From assembly GCF_036416795.1 (NCBI RefSeq), contig NZ_CP143867.1:5448001-5512000 (forward strand): 64,000 bases of DNA, read 5' to 3'. Numbering within the stretch: position 1 is the stretch's first letter; each line of letters opens with the position of its first letter. Both the position numbers and the translations under genes were made by a program. Under the pieces are notes generated by a model. The model saw only the letters and a list, made by a program, of their open reading frames with translations. It ran no database searches and was not told the origin of the DNA. This document shows positions 1 through 8,153 of this stretch, in pieces. This DNA comes from Bacteroides sp. MSB163 (GTDB lineage Bacteria; Bacteroidota; Bacteroidia; Bacteroidales; Bacteroidaceae).

Positions 1-120
1 TTTTTCGCATCTCTCTATAGTAGAGAAGTCATAAGGGGTTACCATCTTACCCAACACTTTACCCAGTTGCTTCATCAATGGGGCTTCAGGGCTGATAACT
101 AAAACTAAATCCGCTTTCAT
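1..120 (-). CDS. Partial unknown protein, runs off left edge
   Basis: An open frame starts at ATG 120-118 and reads off the left edge after 40 codons, beginning MKADLVLVISPEAPLMKQLG. The start codon is preceded by the CACGATT sequence that several genes of this prophage share. Too little is visible to assign a family. It lies downstream of the 94-residue gene on the same strand. Confidence 0.5.
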   Translation of the reverse strand, partial: MKADLVLVISPEAPLMKQLGKVLGKMVTPYDFSTIERCEK

Positions 121-160
121 AATCGTGTATATTGTGATATCCAGAAGGCTACTGGATTAA

Positions 161-445
161 TTACATTAAAAAACTTGAATTGAGACCAAACCTAAAAACT
201 AAAGCGTTGTTTATCTCTCGGTCGGTAGGATTGTGATCAAACTCTTTGACGAAATCATTATATCTACCTCTTATAATATACTTATCTGTTATTATCTCTT
301 GTCCTTGTCTGTCCGCCAATGTACCAGCCGGATAAAAAGAACAACTATCAAAATAATGATCGTCTTTATTATAGTCGCCTGTTAGCTTCATATAGATGCC
401 GTTTACTCTTTGACAAAAAACTACTTGTGTTTCTTTCTCGTTCAT
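161..445 (-). CDS. Hypothetical phage protein, 94 aa
   Basis: A 94-residue protein with ATG at 445 in the context GATTATG, which recurs in this prophage. It is rich in charged and aromatic residues and has no signal peptide or membrane segment. I recognise no family. It follows the 82-residue gene on the same strand, with a GC-rich hairpin (461-478) between them. The prophage context makes a real small early protein more likely than a chance frame. Confidence 0.55.
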   Translation of the reverse strand: MNEKETQVVFCQRVNGIYMKLTGDYNKDDHYFDSCSFYPAGTLADRQGQEIITDKYIIRGRYNDFVKEFDHNPTDREINNALVFRFGLNSSFLM

Positions 446-487
446 AATCTTCTATATTACGCAGGGCTTTCGCCCTGCCGGTTAAAC

Positions 488-736
488 TTAATCAATCTTG
501 TAGATATTGATGTCTTCGTCATCTGCTACAGTCAACGTATAGGTAGGCTTAAACTTGCTTATAAAACAGAAGTACCCATCTCTCTTTTGATACACATACA
601 AGTATTGCCCATCAAGTTTTATACTTTCATTAGTGCCAAAATAATCACGTGTATTGACGTTTTGTACTACGCCCCATTGGCCTTCTATACTTTCACTCTG
701 AACTGCGTCTATCAGTTTAAATGTTTCTTGTGTCAT
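488..736 (-). CDS. Hypothetical phage protein, 82 aa
   Basis: An 82-residue acidic protein with ATG at 736. No domain recognised; it ends in an acidic stretch (VADDEDINIYKID). It is transcribed divergently from the XRE regulator at 930, so the shared upstream region with the inverted repeat at 856-892 probably controls both. The divergent position next to a repressor-like gene resembles the start of an early lytic operon, but that is inference. Confidence 0.55.
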   Translation of the reverse strand: MTQETFKLIDAVQSESIEGQWGVVQNVNTRDYFGTNESIKLDGQYLYVYQKRDGYFCFISKFKPTYTLTVADDEDINIYKID

Positions 737-855
737 AATTATATATCTTTTAATTGTTATAACTTCGTTTCTGATAATGCAAAGATAAAGAAAACTTTAT
801 TAAAAACAACACTTTCGATATAGTTCTCTTTATCAATTAATAATATTTAATAAAT

Positions 856-892
856 CAAACTTTATCAATATTAGGTTATATGATAAAGTTTG
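856..892. promoter_or_regulatory. Operator-like perfect inverted repeat
   Basis: CAAACTTTATCA (856-867) is repeated exactly as its reverse complement TGATAAAGTTTG (881-892), with a 13-base spacer. It lies in the divergent region just upstream of the XRE regulator at 930. Related half sites (GATAAAG, AATAAAGTTTA) occur nearby. A 12-bp perfect dyad here fits a binding site for the adjacent regulator; binding is not shown. Confidence 0.7.
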
Positions 893-929
893 TATTACTT
901 TGCGGAATAATTGAAATAAAGTTTAGTTT

Positions 930-1184
930 ATGGATTTGAGAATAAAAGAAATAATGAGCGAGCGAAACGTCACTTCTGCTTGGCTTGCAGAAAAAGTTGG
1001 TATTTCAAAGGTTGCAGTTAGCAATATTGTGACCGGGAAATCGTCACCATCTCTTGATAATATCATAAAGATTGCGGATGCTTTGAATGTATCTATAGCA
1101 GAATTGATAGGAGAAGAAAAGAACGATAACACTATCACTTGTCCTCACTGCGGAAAGAAAATTAAAATAGAGAAAGGAGAATAA
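930..1184 (+). CDS. Small XRE-family regulator with zinc-ribbon-like tail
   Basis: An 84-residue protein. Residues 1-65 form an XRE helix-turn-helix: MDLRIKEIMSERNVTSAWLA, then a recognition-helix region around KVAVSNIVTGKSSPSLDNI. The end carries CPHCGKKIK, half of a zinc-ribbon motif. The regulator at 10957 has the same architecture (HTH followed by CPKCGTPLE), so the two are paralogues. It sits next to a perfect inverted repeat and is followed after 2 bases by a gene of unknown function, so it probably controls a divergent switch. Confidence 0.85.
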   Translation: MDLRIKEIMSERNVTSAWLAEKVGISKVAVSNIVTGKSSPSLDNIIKIADALNVSIAELIGEEKNDNTITCPHCGKKIKIEKGE

Positions 1185-1186
1185 TT

Positions 1187-1657
1187 ATGATACAAACAGT
1201 AAACAATGCAATATTTTATCACATATGTATATATGAGGATTACAGACTGCAAGTTAATCAATCATACAATACAAAAGGCATTAATAGAACATACTCTAAA
1301 TGCAAAAAGGAAAAACAGGAAATAGAATCAAAGTTTGAAGAGTGCAGATTACAAAACTACTCCAATTTGCCAAGTAGAAAGAATTGTTTTTATGTATGTT
1401 TGGAGAAGGATGTTGAAATATGGCTGAAAGAATTAATTAGACACCATAGGTATGGCTATCAAATATTTAAACTTTCATGTTCAGGTTTTATATTTTGGGC
1501 AGATTCATATCTTTTCAGCGATGAAGATATTAGAAATCCACAAAAATATTGGAATGGTTGTTCTCCTTCCGATTATAACTGTCTTGTAGAAGGATTATTC
1601 ATTGGAGACTATGATGTAATTGAAGATTGTACACATAACTTTAGAAGCCCTATGTGA
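1187..1657 (+). CDS. Hypothetical protein, 156 aa, cotranscribed with regulator
   Basis: A 156-residue soluble protein rich in Tyr, Cys and charged residues, starting 2 bases after the XRE regulator stops, so the two are very probably one transcript. No signal peptide or membrane helix. I recognise no family. A GC-rich hairpin at 1667-1687 follows, separating it from the convergent gene at 1691. As the partner of a repressor-like gene it could be a lysogenic-state protein, but nothing in the sequence shows this. Confidence 0.6.
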   Translation: MIQTVNNAIFYHICIYEDYRLQVNQSYNTKGINRTYSKCKKEKQEIESKFEECRLQNYSNLPSRKNCFYVCLEKDVEIWLKELIRHHRYGYQIFKLSCSGFIFWADSYLFSDEDIRNPQKYWNGCSPSDYNCLVEGLFIGDYDVIEDCTHNFRSPM

Positions 1658-1666
1658 TAGAGAAAA

Positions 1667-1687
1667 GCCGGAGCACTAAACTCCGGC
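1667..1687. terminator. Hairpin between convergent genes
   Basis: GCCGGAG (1667-1673) pairs with CTCCGGC (1681-1687) around a 7-base loop. It lies exactly between the convergent genes ending at 1657 and 1691. Only short T/A runs flank it, so it may act in both directions as a weak terminator. Confidence 0.55.
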
Positions 1688-1690
1688 TCA

Positions 1691-2128
1691 TTAATTGATT
1701 AGCCCTTTGATTCTTAACCGATTTAGAATTTCGGTGTAAAGATACTCTATATCCCCACTAAAATCCCCATAATTCTGATACAGAAACACGACATCCGCGC
1801 AATTGTCGGAAATTGTACTCTTGGACTGAACCCCAAGCACCTTTGACATCTCCTCACGTAACCCTGCTGCCATTTTTCCACCGGCAAGCGAACTTGGAGA
1901 AAACAGGTACAGGATAATGAAAATGAACTTCTTCCGTTGTGTTACACTATCAATACAAGGGGGAAGACTCCTGCTATTCAATAACTCAACGAAGATTTTA
2001 TAGATATCCCTAATAAGGCTTTTATCCCTCAAAATCGGTGAAGCTAAGGTATTTTCTTCTTCTGAAAGTTCTGATTTCTCAATTCTGATTTTTTTAAGAC
2101 GAATTATTTTGTTAAAATCCAGTTCCAT
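1691..2128 (-). CDS. Hypothetical phage protein, 145 aa
   Basis: A 145-residue soluble protein with ATG at 2128. It has a charged N-terminal third, a hydrophobic middle (FIFIILYLFSPSSLAGGKMA) and a Leu/Arg-rich C-terminus. No family recognised; it has the look of small conserved proteins in Bacteroides mobile elements. It is convergent with the regulator operon ending at 1657 and separated from it by a hairpin. Confidence 0.6.
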   Translation of the reverse strand: MELDFNKIIRLKKIRIEKSELSEEENTLASPILRDKSLIRDIYKIFVELLNSRSLPPCIDSVTQRKKFIFIILYLFSPSSLAGGKMAAGLREEMSKVLGVQSKSTISDNCADVVFLYQNYGDFSGDIEYLYTEILNRLRIKGLIN

Positions 2129-2215
2129 AACACGATTATTTTAAAAGTAAATAGTATATTTGCATCATAATCGTGTGAGGGAGGATTGAGTGGTCGTGCG
2201 CTTGGTTCTCCTTTC

Positions 2216-2395
2216 TTATTTTACAGATTTATTCTTTTTCAGAATAACCCTATTCTTTTCATTCACTTCCCTACTCCACATAATAGCGGAATAAATGGCT
2301 TTCGCATATAAAAAGAGTTCCTCACAATTGGTAAGGAACTCTACCCTAAAGGCTGCGCATTTTGCATCAGTCCAAACATTTTTATCTATCTTCAT
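2216..2395 (-). CDS. Small hypothetical protein, 59 aa
   Basis: An uninterrupted frame from ATG 2395 to TAA 2216 encodes 59 residues beginning MKIDKNVWTDAKC and ending in a Lys-rich tail. It is coherent and free of low-complexity sequence. It lies upstream of the 145-residue gene on the same strand and fills what would otherwise be an empty gap. Function unknown. Confidence 0.5.
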   Translation of the reverse strand: MKIDKNVWTDAKCAAFRVEFLTNCEELFLYAKAIYSAIMWSREVNEKNRVILKKNKSVK

Positions 2396-2566
2396 TGTTT
2401 ATCAGTTAATTTTATACATTCACAATGTTAACAGTTAACATATACGTTTACTTGCTAAACCATGTTATAAGATGGCTGAACAAAGGCTGATAATTTGCAT
2501 AATTCCTGTAAATCAGTACCTTTGCAATGTGTTTTTCATAGTATTAGATTAAGGTTAACAAAAGAT

Positions 2567-2595
2567 TGGCTGTCTGGGATAGATAGCCTTTTTTG
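2567..2595 (+). terminator. Rho-independent terminator-like hairpin
   Basis: TGGCTGTCT pairs with GATAGCC (one G-T pair) around a short loop and is followed by CTTTTTTG. No gene ends immediately before it on the plus strand, so it may end a short untranslated transcript starting in the 2400-2560 interval. Confidence 0.55.
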
Positions 2596-2648
2596 TTTAG
2601 TATCACTTTAAAAATTAATCTCAACTATAGATATTCGTCTTTTTCCAT

Positions 2649-2656
2649 ATCTTTGT
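2649..2656 (+). promoter_or_regulatory. Bacteroides -7 promoter element
   Basis: TATCTTTG matches the Bacteroides -7 consensus TAnnTTTG exactly and lies 38 bases before the ATG of the 31-residue membrane peptide at 2694. No good -33 TTTG is present at the expected distance, so strength is uncertain. Confidence 0.5.
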
Positions 2657-2693
2657 GCACTATTTAAGAAGTTACCTTTAATACAATTGATTA

Positions 2694-2789
2694 TGTTAGC
2701 TCGTATTTTTGCCATGGTTGTAGCCGGTGTTATTATTGTATACGTAGTGCGCTGGATAGATAGTATGTTCTCTAATCGAAAAAGGTAAC
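2694..2789 (+). CDS. Single-span membrane microprotein, 31 aa
   Basis: The frame ATG 2694 to TAA 2789 encodes 31 residues. Residues 3-20 are a clear hydrophobic helix (ARIFAMVVAGVIIVYVV) followed by RWIDSMFSNRKR, a positively charged cytoplasmic-type tail. A consensus -7 element lies just upstream, which argues for expression. It reads against the surrounding minus-strand genes. Small single-helix proteins of this kind often modify a larger membrane partner, but no function can be given. Confidence 0.5.
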
Positions 2790-2836
2790 TTTTAAATATT
2801 GGGTATTGATATTAATTTACCTCTTTTCTTTATTAA

Positions 2837-3202
2837 TTATTCGTTAAACTCAGGTATCGGCATCCATGCAACAGGCTTCCATAATGGCGGAATACTTACC
2901 ATAGATGAATAAATAGGATTACCATTAAACGAATCATTTATATAACCATCCATGCAGAACCACACATTATTGCAGTATATACCATTAAATATCGCTCCAT
3001 GCTCGCACATGATAATAATATTCTCGTTATCATCCGGCAATCGTTCTTTTACGCTAATCCACGGAGATTGTCCGGATTGCCATTCTGCACCTTTACGAAA
3101 CATATTAAGCATTGCACTCCTTTGATAAACCAACTCGCCATCAACTATAGTTGCATAGCTATGATTGATTTCTTTAATAGCTTCTTTTATTAATTCACTC
3201 AT
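2837..3202 (-). CDS. DUF551 family phage protein
   Basis: The C-terminal two thirds carries the DUF551 signature: SPWISVKERLPDD near the middle and a closing PVAWMPIPEF. This family is common in phages and prophages and has no assigned activity. I chose ATG 3202 (121 residues) because the longer frame begins with GTG at 3223; that GTG overlaps the upstream stop, so it cannot be excluded. A second DUF551 copy is at 4327. Confidence 0.8.
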   Translation of the reverse strand: MSELIKEAIKEINHSYATIVDGELVYQRSAMLNMFRKGAEWQSGQSPWISVKERLPDDNENIIIMCEHGAIFNGIYCNNVWFCMDGYINDSFNGNPIYSSMVSIPPLWKPVAWMPIPEFNE

Positions 3203-3219
3203 ATCTTTCTTGTTTTTAA

Positions 3220-3624
3220 TCACATTACATCTCTATAATTTTCCGGTTCCCAATTATCAGTATTGCAATTGAAGCAATACCCAGTATCGGGGTTTGTTTC
3301 ATGTGAATGAGAACCACATGTTTCACACCAATATCGTTTATCAATATCCGGCTCCAGGTCCTTATTTTCTTTTCTTGTTTTCTGGATTCGTTCAGTGAGA
3401 ATATCTACTAAAGCTGGATTGTCGAAAGCTCTACCATCATACATTAATATGATCTCATCGGGGCTCCCACTTCCGTGTTTGTCCCAGCAGATCTTCTTAG
3501 CAATTTCCTGCCTAGATTCCATGTCCAACCCTGGAGTTATTTCATTCAGGATATTAATGACTGATTGTTTATATGCTTCGTCTGCATCAGAGACGAGCTG
3601 AATTAATCTATCAATTTTACTCAT
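3220..3624 (-). CDS. Hypothetical protein with C-terminal zinc-ribbon motif
   Basis: A 134-residue protein. The first hundred residues are helical and charged; the C-terminus has CETCGSH followed by CFNCNTDNW, two CxxC pairs that should bind one zinc ion. No named family recognised. It stops right at the start of the DUF551 gene and lies in the same minus-strand run of small early genes. Confidence 0.65.
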   Translation of the reverse strand: MSKIDRLIQLVSDADEAYKQSVINILNEITPGLDMESRQEIAKKICWDKHGSGSPDEIILMYDGRAFDNPALVDILTERIQKTRKENKDLEPDIDKRYWCETCGSHSHETNPDTGYCFNCNTDNWEPENYRDVM

Positions 3625-3634
3625 ATTTTATTTG

Positions 3635-4033
3635 TTATCCGTTTATTAATGCAGAGTTTTCAAACGCGTTGCCTATAACACTCCACTCTTTTACTTCATC
3701 CGAATAAAAGTTATCAATTGCTGTATAGCTTTTTAGCCCATCAAACCCGTGGGAATAAGATGCAATTCCCCAACCTGTGGAAAACCACATAATTACTCCA
3801 ACGGAGTTACTTCCATCCTGAATGATGTCACCTTCGTAAATCTCTTTACCATTCTTGTCAAGTAAACCGATGAATTGACCTACAGTTTCAGGTATAACAC
3901 CAACCCACTTATCAGGACTGATTTCAAAAAATAGTTCATACATCTTTCGTTTAATAGAACCATGAGAAATGGTCATGCTTTTAACCCATTCACCCCCGTT
4001 CACACGTTTACCTCTAAATTTTATTGCTCTCAT
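3635..4033 (-). CDS. YopX family phage protein
   Basis: A 132-residue protein with YopX family features: an N-terminal MRAIKFRGKRV strand with GGEWV, and the central QFIGLLDKNGKEIYEGDII motif. YopX proteins are small, SH3-like and frequent in Gram-positive and Bacteroides phages; their biochemical role is unknown. Full length for the family. It belongs to the small-gene run that includes the two DUF551 genes. Confidence 0.85.
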   Translation of the reverse strand: MRAIKFRGKRVNGGEWVKSMTISHGSIKRKMYELFFEISPDKWVGVIPETVGQFIGLLDKNGKEIYEGDIIQDGSNSVGVIMWFSTGWGIASYSHGFDGLKSYTAIDNFYSDEVKEWSVIGNAFENSALING

Positions 4034-4067
4034 AATATTCCTTTCTATTATTGTTTTATGCTAATTA

Positions 4068-4313
4068 TCAATATCCTTCATTCGCTACTTTCCGACCTTT
4101 GGCGGTTACAGAGTAAATGACAGGTTTATCACCATCACATTTATGTTTAATCCATCCGTACCGTTCAGCTTCCCTTAGATACATTGATATTCCATAATCG
4201 GATGTGGTTTTTAACCAATCCAATTTTCTTAATTCTTCAGATGTTTTTGCACCTCCCCAATAAAGGGAACTTGTTATCATTCGTGCACGTTCTTTCAAAT
4301 TAAAATCACTCAT
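4068..4313 (-). CDS. Small winged-helix-like protein
   Basis: From ATG 4313 it encodes 81 residues with a helix-turn-helix pattern followed by a basic wing: TSEELRKLDWLKTT, then YLREAERYGWIKHK and VIYSVTAKGRKVA. This resembles small winged-helix proteins that read as DNA-binding. A longer frame begins at 4391 but overlaps the upstream gene by 65 bases, so the internal start is preferred. It may regulate the surrounding early genes. Confidence 0.55.
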   Translation of the reverse strand: MSDFNLKERARMITSSLYWGGAKTSEELRKLDWLKTTSDYGISMYLREAERYGWIKHKCDGDKPVIYSVTAKGRKVANEGY

Positions 4314-4326
4314 TTCTATTCGGTTA

Positions 4327-4680
4327 TTAGTTAAACTTCGGTATTGGCATCCACATATCACACACATACCCACCATAGTCGTCAAATTCAAAGTTAGGTA
4401 GAGTTGCTACACATGGCAACCCGTCAGGTGAAACAAATATATATCCACTAACAATAGCTTCATTTGATACCATTCGACAAAGCACAAATTCGCTCTCCTC
4501 TGGCAACCGTTCCTTTACACTTATCCAAGAAGATTGCTTAGCCTGCCATTCTGCACCAGCCATAAAGTGCTTGGCAAAATGTTCTATATAATCGGGAATC
4601 TCTGAATCATGAAGTTCTTCTGGTATCCAGCAATTTTCATTTGCATATTCCCTTGCAGCTTCTTCTACTGTCTGTTTCAT
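4327..4680 (-). CDS. DUF551 family phage protein, second copy
   Basis: A 117-residue protein. After a variable N-terminus with a helical segment (EHFAKHFMAGAEWQAKQ) comes the DUF551 signature SSWISVKERLPEESEFVL and a closing DMWMPIPKF. It is paralogous to the gene at 2837, which shares GAEWQ and WISVKERLP. Function unknown. It overlaps the next gene upstream by 4 bases (ATGA), so translation is probably coupled. Confidence 0.8.
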   Translation of the reverse strand: MKQTVEEAAREYANENCWIPEELHDSEIPDYIEHFAKHFMAGAEWQAKQSSWISVKERLPEESEFVLCRMVSNEAIVSGYIFVSPDGLPCVATLPNFEFDDYGGYVCDMWMPIPKFN

Positions 4681-4910
4681 AACTTTTTAGTTTTAATCAA
4701 TTCATAATCATCTGGGTGAATATCAAAACAAACTCCTAATTCTACTTGAATGCCTATGCGATATTCACCCTTGTCTACATCTTTCCTATCTTGAAAGATA
4801 AGAGTACCGCCATCATGGTATTGTTGATGGCATTGTACATTATCTTTGATTCTAACCTTGGTACCTTTGGGATAGTTATATATCTCACCTTGCTTCAATA
4901 TCTTACTCAT
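4677..4910 (-). CDS. Hypothetical phage protein, 77 aa
   Basis: From ATG 4910 the product has 77 residues: MSKILKQGEIYNYPKGTKVR, then a hydrophilic beta-rich body ending in DDYELIKTKKL. The short strand-rich form is typical of small SH3-like phage proteins. The longer frame would begin with TTG at 4937, so the internal ATG is preferred; it has AAGTT just upstream like its neighbours. No family named. Confidence 0.55.
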   Translation of the reverse strand: MSKILKQGEIYNYPKGTKVRIKDNVQCHQQYHDGGTLIFQDRKDVDKGEYRIGIQVELGVCFDIHPDDYELIKTKKL

Positions 4911-4929
4911 AACTTTATTGATTTGAGGG

Positions 4930-5226
4930 TTATTCAACTACAAGTATTTGTCTTGAATGTATGCAGCATCCTTTGTGATAAGAAGGTTGTTCCACAAGTT
5001 GATACCATTTTAAGTACCATTTTTCGGTAAGTAGGCTATATGACCTCCACATTTTACCCTCATATACCCCTGATGGATTAGACATGCTATATTCAGGAAG
5101 GCCTTTAAAAGTCTGCTCGCTCATAAGAGCATGAGTATCGTCCAATTCAATAAACCTTCTGTGAGGTTGTTGCCAACTCTTTCCCAATGGGTCAGTAATT
5201 GGCGGTATTATTTGTTCTCCGTTCAT
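4930..5226 (-). CDS. Hypothetical phage protein, 98 aa
   Basis: A 98-residue soluble protein rich in Trp, Tyr and His, starting at ATG 5226. No signal peptide, membrane helix or recognised domain. It is part of the tightly packed minus-strand early run; its end lies about 20 bases from the start of the 77-residue gene. The regular context supports a real gene, but its role is unknown. Confidence 0.55.
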   Translation of the reverse strand: MNGEQIIPPITDPLGKSWQQPHRRFIELDDTHALMSEQTFKGLPEYSMSNPSGVYEGKMWRSYSLLTEKWYLKWYQLVEQPSYHKGCCIHSRQILVVE

Positions 5227-5243
5227 AACTTATTTATCATTAG

Positions 5244-5399
5244 TTAATCAGTTCTTACTATTTTACCATCCTCTAATATCAGATATAAACGGCACTTATA
5301 ACTAACTGTGCTTGCCCATTGGTGAGCATATTTCAAATACTGATGCAATTTATACCTTTCAGGATTTTTCATCATTTTATTTCTTATTCTTTTCTTCAT
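5244..5399 (-). CDS. Small basic protein, 51 aa
   Basis: ATG 5399 to TAA 5244 encodes 51 residues, strongly basic at the start (MKKRIRNKMMKNPERYKLHQ) and ending YLILEDGKIVRTD. It fits between two accepted genes with 15-17 base gaps on each side, the normal packing here. Function unknown; the basic N-terminus could bind nucleic acid. Confidence 0.5.
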   Translation of the reverse strand: MKKRIRNKMMKNPERYKLHQYLKYAHQWASTVSYKCRLYLILEDGKIVRTD

Positions 5400-5414
5400 T
5401 TTTTATTATTTGAA

Positions 5415-5813
5415 TTAGTTTTTAAATGGCAGATAATCGTTTTCGTATAGCCAACAAAGCATATTATAGGCTGATTCTAATAACGATTTTTCCTTAAAAA
5501 TCTTCATTGGATGATCGTAACCTTCGCCGTAACCTGCGCTATACATAACAGAATTGCCCACGATGATTAACGGGTTCCAATTTATGGAAGGGGGCAGCTT
5601 GTCTAAAATGTCCTGTAATGTATAGACGTTGACAGAATCCTTTATACTATCATCGTTCAGATAATGATTTTCCTCAACTAATATTGAAATAAGATGCCTA
5701 TTTTCTCCGTCATGTTCATCATATTCAATTTTCACAAATGATGCATTACTTGTATCTAATCCAAGTTTTTGCAAATGATTCATCTGCTCTATTGATAATA
5801 CCTGTTTACTCAT
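5415..5813 (-). CDS. Hypothetical phage protein, 132 aa
   Basis: A 132-residue acidic soluble protein from ATG 5813. It overlaps the upstream 75-residue gene by 8 bases, so the two are cotranscribed. It contains YTLQDILDKLPPSI, a phrase resembling small phage proteins often described only as hypothetical. No catalytic motif seen. Confidence 0.55.
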   Translation of the reverse strand: MSKQVLSIEQMNHLQKLGLDTSNASFVKIEYDEHDGENRHLISILVEENHYLNDDSIKDSVNVYTLQDILDKLPPSINWNPLIIVGNSVMYSAGYGEGYDHPMKIFKEKSLLESAYNMLCWLYENDYLPFKN

Positions 5814-6033
5814 TATTTTGCCTCCTTCCTTTATATTTATTTCTTATTTGTATATATCCCCTGCGTTCAGTTTCTCTGAGAAGTTCCATATCTTCATCTT
5901 TGATGTCACAGGGAGTCTCGCCATTCACGGTAGTATAGTCTGGGATATTAAACTTATCCCTAATTCTCTTTTTGATTCTGGGGATGTCTTTGGGATCAAG
6001 ATGTCTTATTTCCCAATAAATGGTAACTCTCAT
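5806..6033 (-). CDS. Hypothetical phage protein, 75 aa
   Basis: A 75-residue basic protein, MRVTIYWEIRHLDPKDIPRI at the start and RNKYKGRRQNNE at the end. It starts 2 bases after the DnaB-like helicase ends, so it is in the replication transcript. No family recognised; the many Arg and Lys residues suggest nucleic-acid contact. Confidence 0.6.
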   Translation of the reverse strand: MRVTIYWEIRHLDPKDIPRIKKRIRDKFNIPDYTTVNGETPCDIKDEDMELLRETERRGYIQIRNKYKGRRQNNE

Positions 6034-6035
6034 GT

Positions 6036-7394
6036 TTAAAATGGATTATCGTCCTCCACATCAGCAACACTGCTTCCTGATAATGGAACGGAGTCAAGAT
6101 TATAAAAACAAGTCGTAGCGGCATTGAACCCACAGATGAACCGTAGCAATCCAATATTTCGACCTTTGGCAATATCAATCATTGCTGTTCCTTTCGTTTC
6201 CACATTTGAGAAATCGCTTGGATAAGATTTCTTAGTTACTTCAGGACGATAGATAAGAATAACTACATCGGCAGCTTCTGCTATTTGTCCACTGTCACGG
6301 AGCCGGGCCAATGTAGGAACCGGATTCATGGTGTCTCTATTCAATTGTGAGAGGGCTATAATCCAAATATCAAGTTCCTTGGCGAGGTTCTTCAACCGCC
6401 TTGCCACATCACCCATTTGCTGTTCCTTATTTGCTCCCTTCATATTCACATTGAGAATCTGCAAGTAGTCAACTATAGCACCATCAATGCCATATTTCAA
6501 CTTCATATAGCGAATGGACGAAATGATAGTGTCAATATTGGAAGTACTTCGGTCATCAAAGTAGATACCCTTGCCTGACACCTTGCCAATACCTTTGTCA
6601 ACCGCCTGTAGCTGCGAATCTGTCAAGCGTGAGTACATGATCTGATTGGCAGGAACACCACTCTCCATAGAAAGAATGCGAGCTGTTATCTGCTCTTTCT
6701 TCATTTCCATAGAATACATGGCAATCTTGGCACCAAAATCTGTTGCATTCCTCATGATAGAAACAGCTAAAGAAGTCTTGCCCTGCGAAGTCTCACCGGC
6801 AATGATTATCAAGTCAGATTTTTGTAATCCTCCTGATTTGGAATCTATTTTTTCAAAACCAGTTGGAGTACCAGTGATATCTTTAGCTCCTGAAAGATTC
6901 TCATTTATCATGCTGTAAACATTCTCTAGCCCATCATTAATGGTTGATACTGTGGTGCTACTTGACTTGAAGAGAGACGCAAGCTCATCACTCACAGAAT
7001 TAGTCACATCAAGAATATCTTCTGATTCTGAATAAGAGTTTGAGATAAGATATTGCCCTATTCCATAGAACTTACGCCTGATGGTCAAGTCATGAAGTCT
7101 TGCTGCATACTGATACAAGTCAAAAGTACTGTTAGAAGTAATTTTCATATACTCCACCAGTTCAAACTTCACACCATTGGCAACAAGCTTTCCTTTGACC
7201 GTTATCATATCAGGCCTGTTCCCAGATGACACCACTTGAAGAATAGCCTTGTATATCTCCTGATGGAAAGGATTGTAGAAAGATTCTTCCGATAGTAACT
7301 CTCTCACTTCTTCAAACGCATTGCGTTGAAGAAGAATAGTGCCTAGAACTATTCTCTCGGCATCTTCATCGCGTAGTTGAATGTTAACTTCCAT
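6036..7394 (-). CDS. Phage replicative DNA helicase, DnaB-like
   Basis: A 452-residue replicative helicase that would unwind DNA at the phage fork. The N-terminal DnaB domain (about 1-110) contains EDAERIVLGTILLQ and the FYNPFHQEIYKAI helix. The RecA-like ATPase domain follows, with Walker A GETSQGKTS at 200-208, a VDYLQIL Walker B region, and the ALSQLNR motif. Length is normal for DnaB. It overlaps the replisome-organizer-like gene by 11 bases. The host DnaB is elsewhere, so this is a phage copy. Confidence 0.92.
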   Translation of the reverse strand: MEVNIQLRDEDAERIVLGTILLQRNAFEEVRELLSEESFYNPFHQEIYKAILQVVSSGNRPDMITVKGKLVANGVKFELVEYMKITSNSTFDLYQYAARLHDLTIRRKFYGIGQYLISNSYSESEDILDVTNSVSDELASLFKSSSTTVSTINDGLENVYSMINENLSGAKDITGTPTGFEKIDSKSGGLQKSDLIIIAGETSQGKTSLAVSIMRNATDFGAKIAMYSMEMKKEQITARILSMESGVPANQIMYSRLTDSQLQAVDKGIGKVSGKGIYFDDRSTSNIDTIISSIRYMKLKYGIDGAIVDYLQILNVNMKGANKEQQMGDVARRLKNLAKELDIWIIALSQLNRDTMNPVPTLARLRDSGQIAEAADVVILIYRPEVTKKSYPSDFSNVETKGTAMIDIAKGRNIGLLRFICGFNAATTCFYNLDSVPLSGSSVADVEDDNPF

Positions 7395-8130
7395 ATTCCT
7401 TTTTTGCCCAGTTTAATACCGTCCTGTAAAGGTTAGTATATCGTTTACGTAAATCCTTTCGATTCTCTATCTGTTCAATGATGTCCGCTATCTGCTTACC
7501 AGTATATTTCTCTTTGAGTTTTAGAAACTCAGCTTCTGTAATTTGAGAAGAGAAATTTTTAGGGTTACTACAAAAAGGGGCTTTACGTTTCAACCAATCA
7601 TTGAATTTTAGAAAATCAGGATTTGAAAAAGCGGGTGAAGAAGCCACAGCTTCTTTCTTATCTCCGTTAGGAGATTCTTTCTTATCTTCCTTTTCCTCTT
7701 CCTTTTCCTCCGTAGTGTTCACATCGTTATCACGTGGTGTTGACGTAGTGTTCACATCGTTATCATTTAAAGCCTTACTAATCAACTCTTTTACTATACC
7801 CTTACCGATATAAGACTTATCGTATCTCTTATCAAGGACTTGATGACTACGGAATGTGCGGATAAAGTAGTAGCTTTCTTCTGCATGAATAATAGGTACT
7901 AACATCCGGGCATCCACTAAGGAATCTATCCACTTTTTTATTTCAGATACTCGTAAGTTTTCATCGTAAGGAAATATTTGAGATTTGAGTAATGCAGCAT
8001 TACCTTTGATAACTCCGAAATCATCGGCAAAGTTCCAACAACCAATAAAGAAGAGGCGGCACGGGATTGGTAATTTACCAATCTTCTCATCTTCCCAGAA
8101 TTCCGGTTTAATTGTTCTTATTCGTGCCAT
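7384..8130 (-). CDS. Replisome-organizer-like phage replication protein
   Basis: A 248-residue protein starting MARIRTIKPEFWEDEKIGKL, a phrase typical of phage replication initiators of the DnaD/replisome-organizer type. The first 110 residues look like a winged helix; an acidic, low-complexity linker with NTT-type repeats follows; the C-terminal 70 residues (FLKFNDWLKRKAPF onwards) resemble a DnaD-type tail. Encoded directly upstream of the DnaB-like helicase, it probably binds the origin or loads the helicase. The function is inferred from family and position. Confidence 0.75.
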   Translation of the reverse strand: MARIRTIKPEFWEDEKIGKLPIPCRLFFIGCWNFADDFGVIKGNAALLKSQIFPYDENLRVSEIKKWIDSLVDARMLVPIIHAEESYYFIRTFRSHQVLDKRYDKSYIGKGIVKELISKALNDNDVNTTSTPRDNDVNTTEEKEEEKEDKKESPNGDKKEAVASSPAFSNPDFLKFNDWLKRKAPFCSNPKNFSSQITEAEFLKLKEKYTGKQIADIIEQIENRKDLRKRYTNLYRTVLNWAKKEYGS

Positions 8131-8153
8131 GCTTATTCCTCTTTAATACCATA

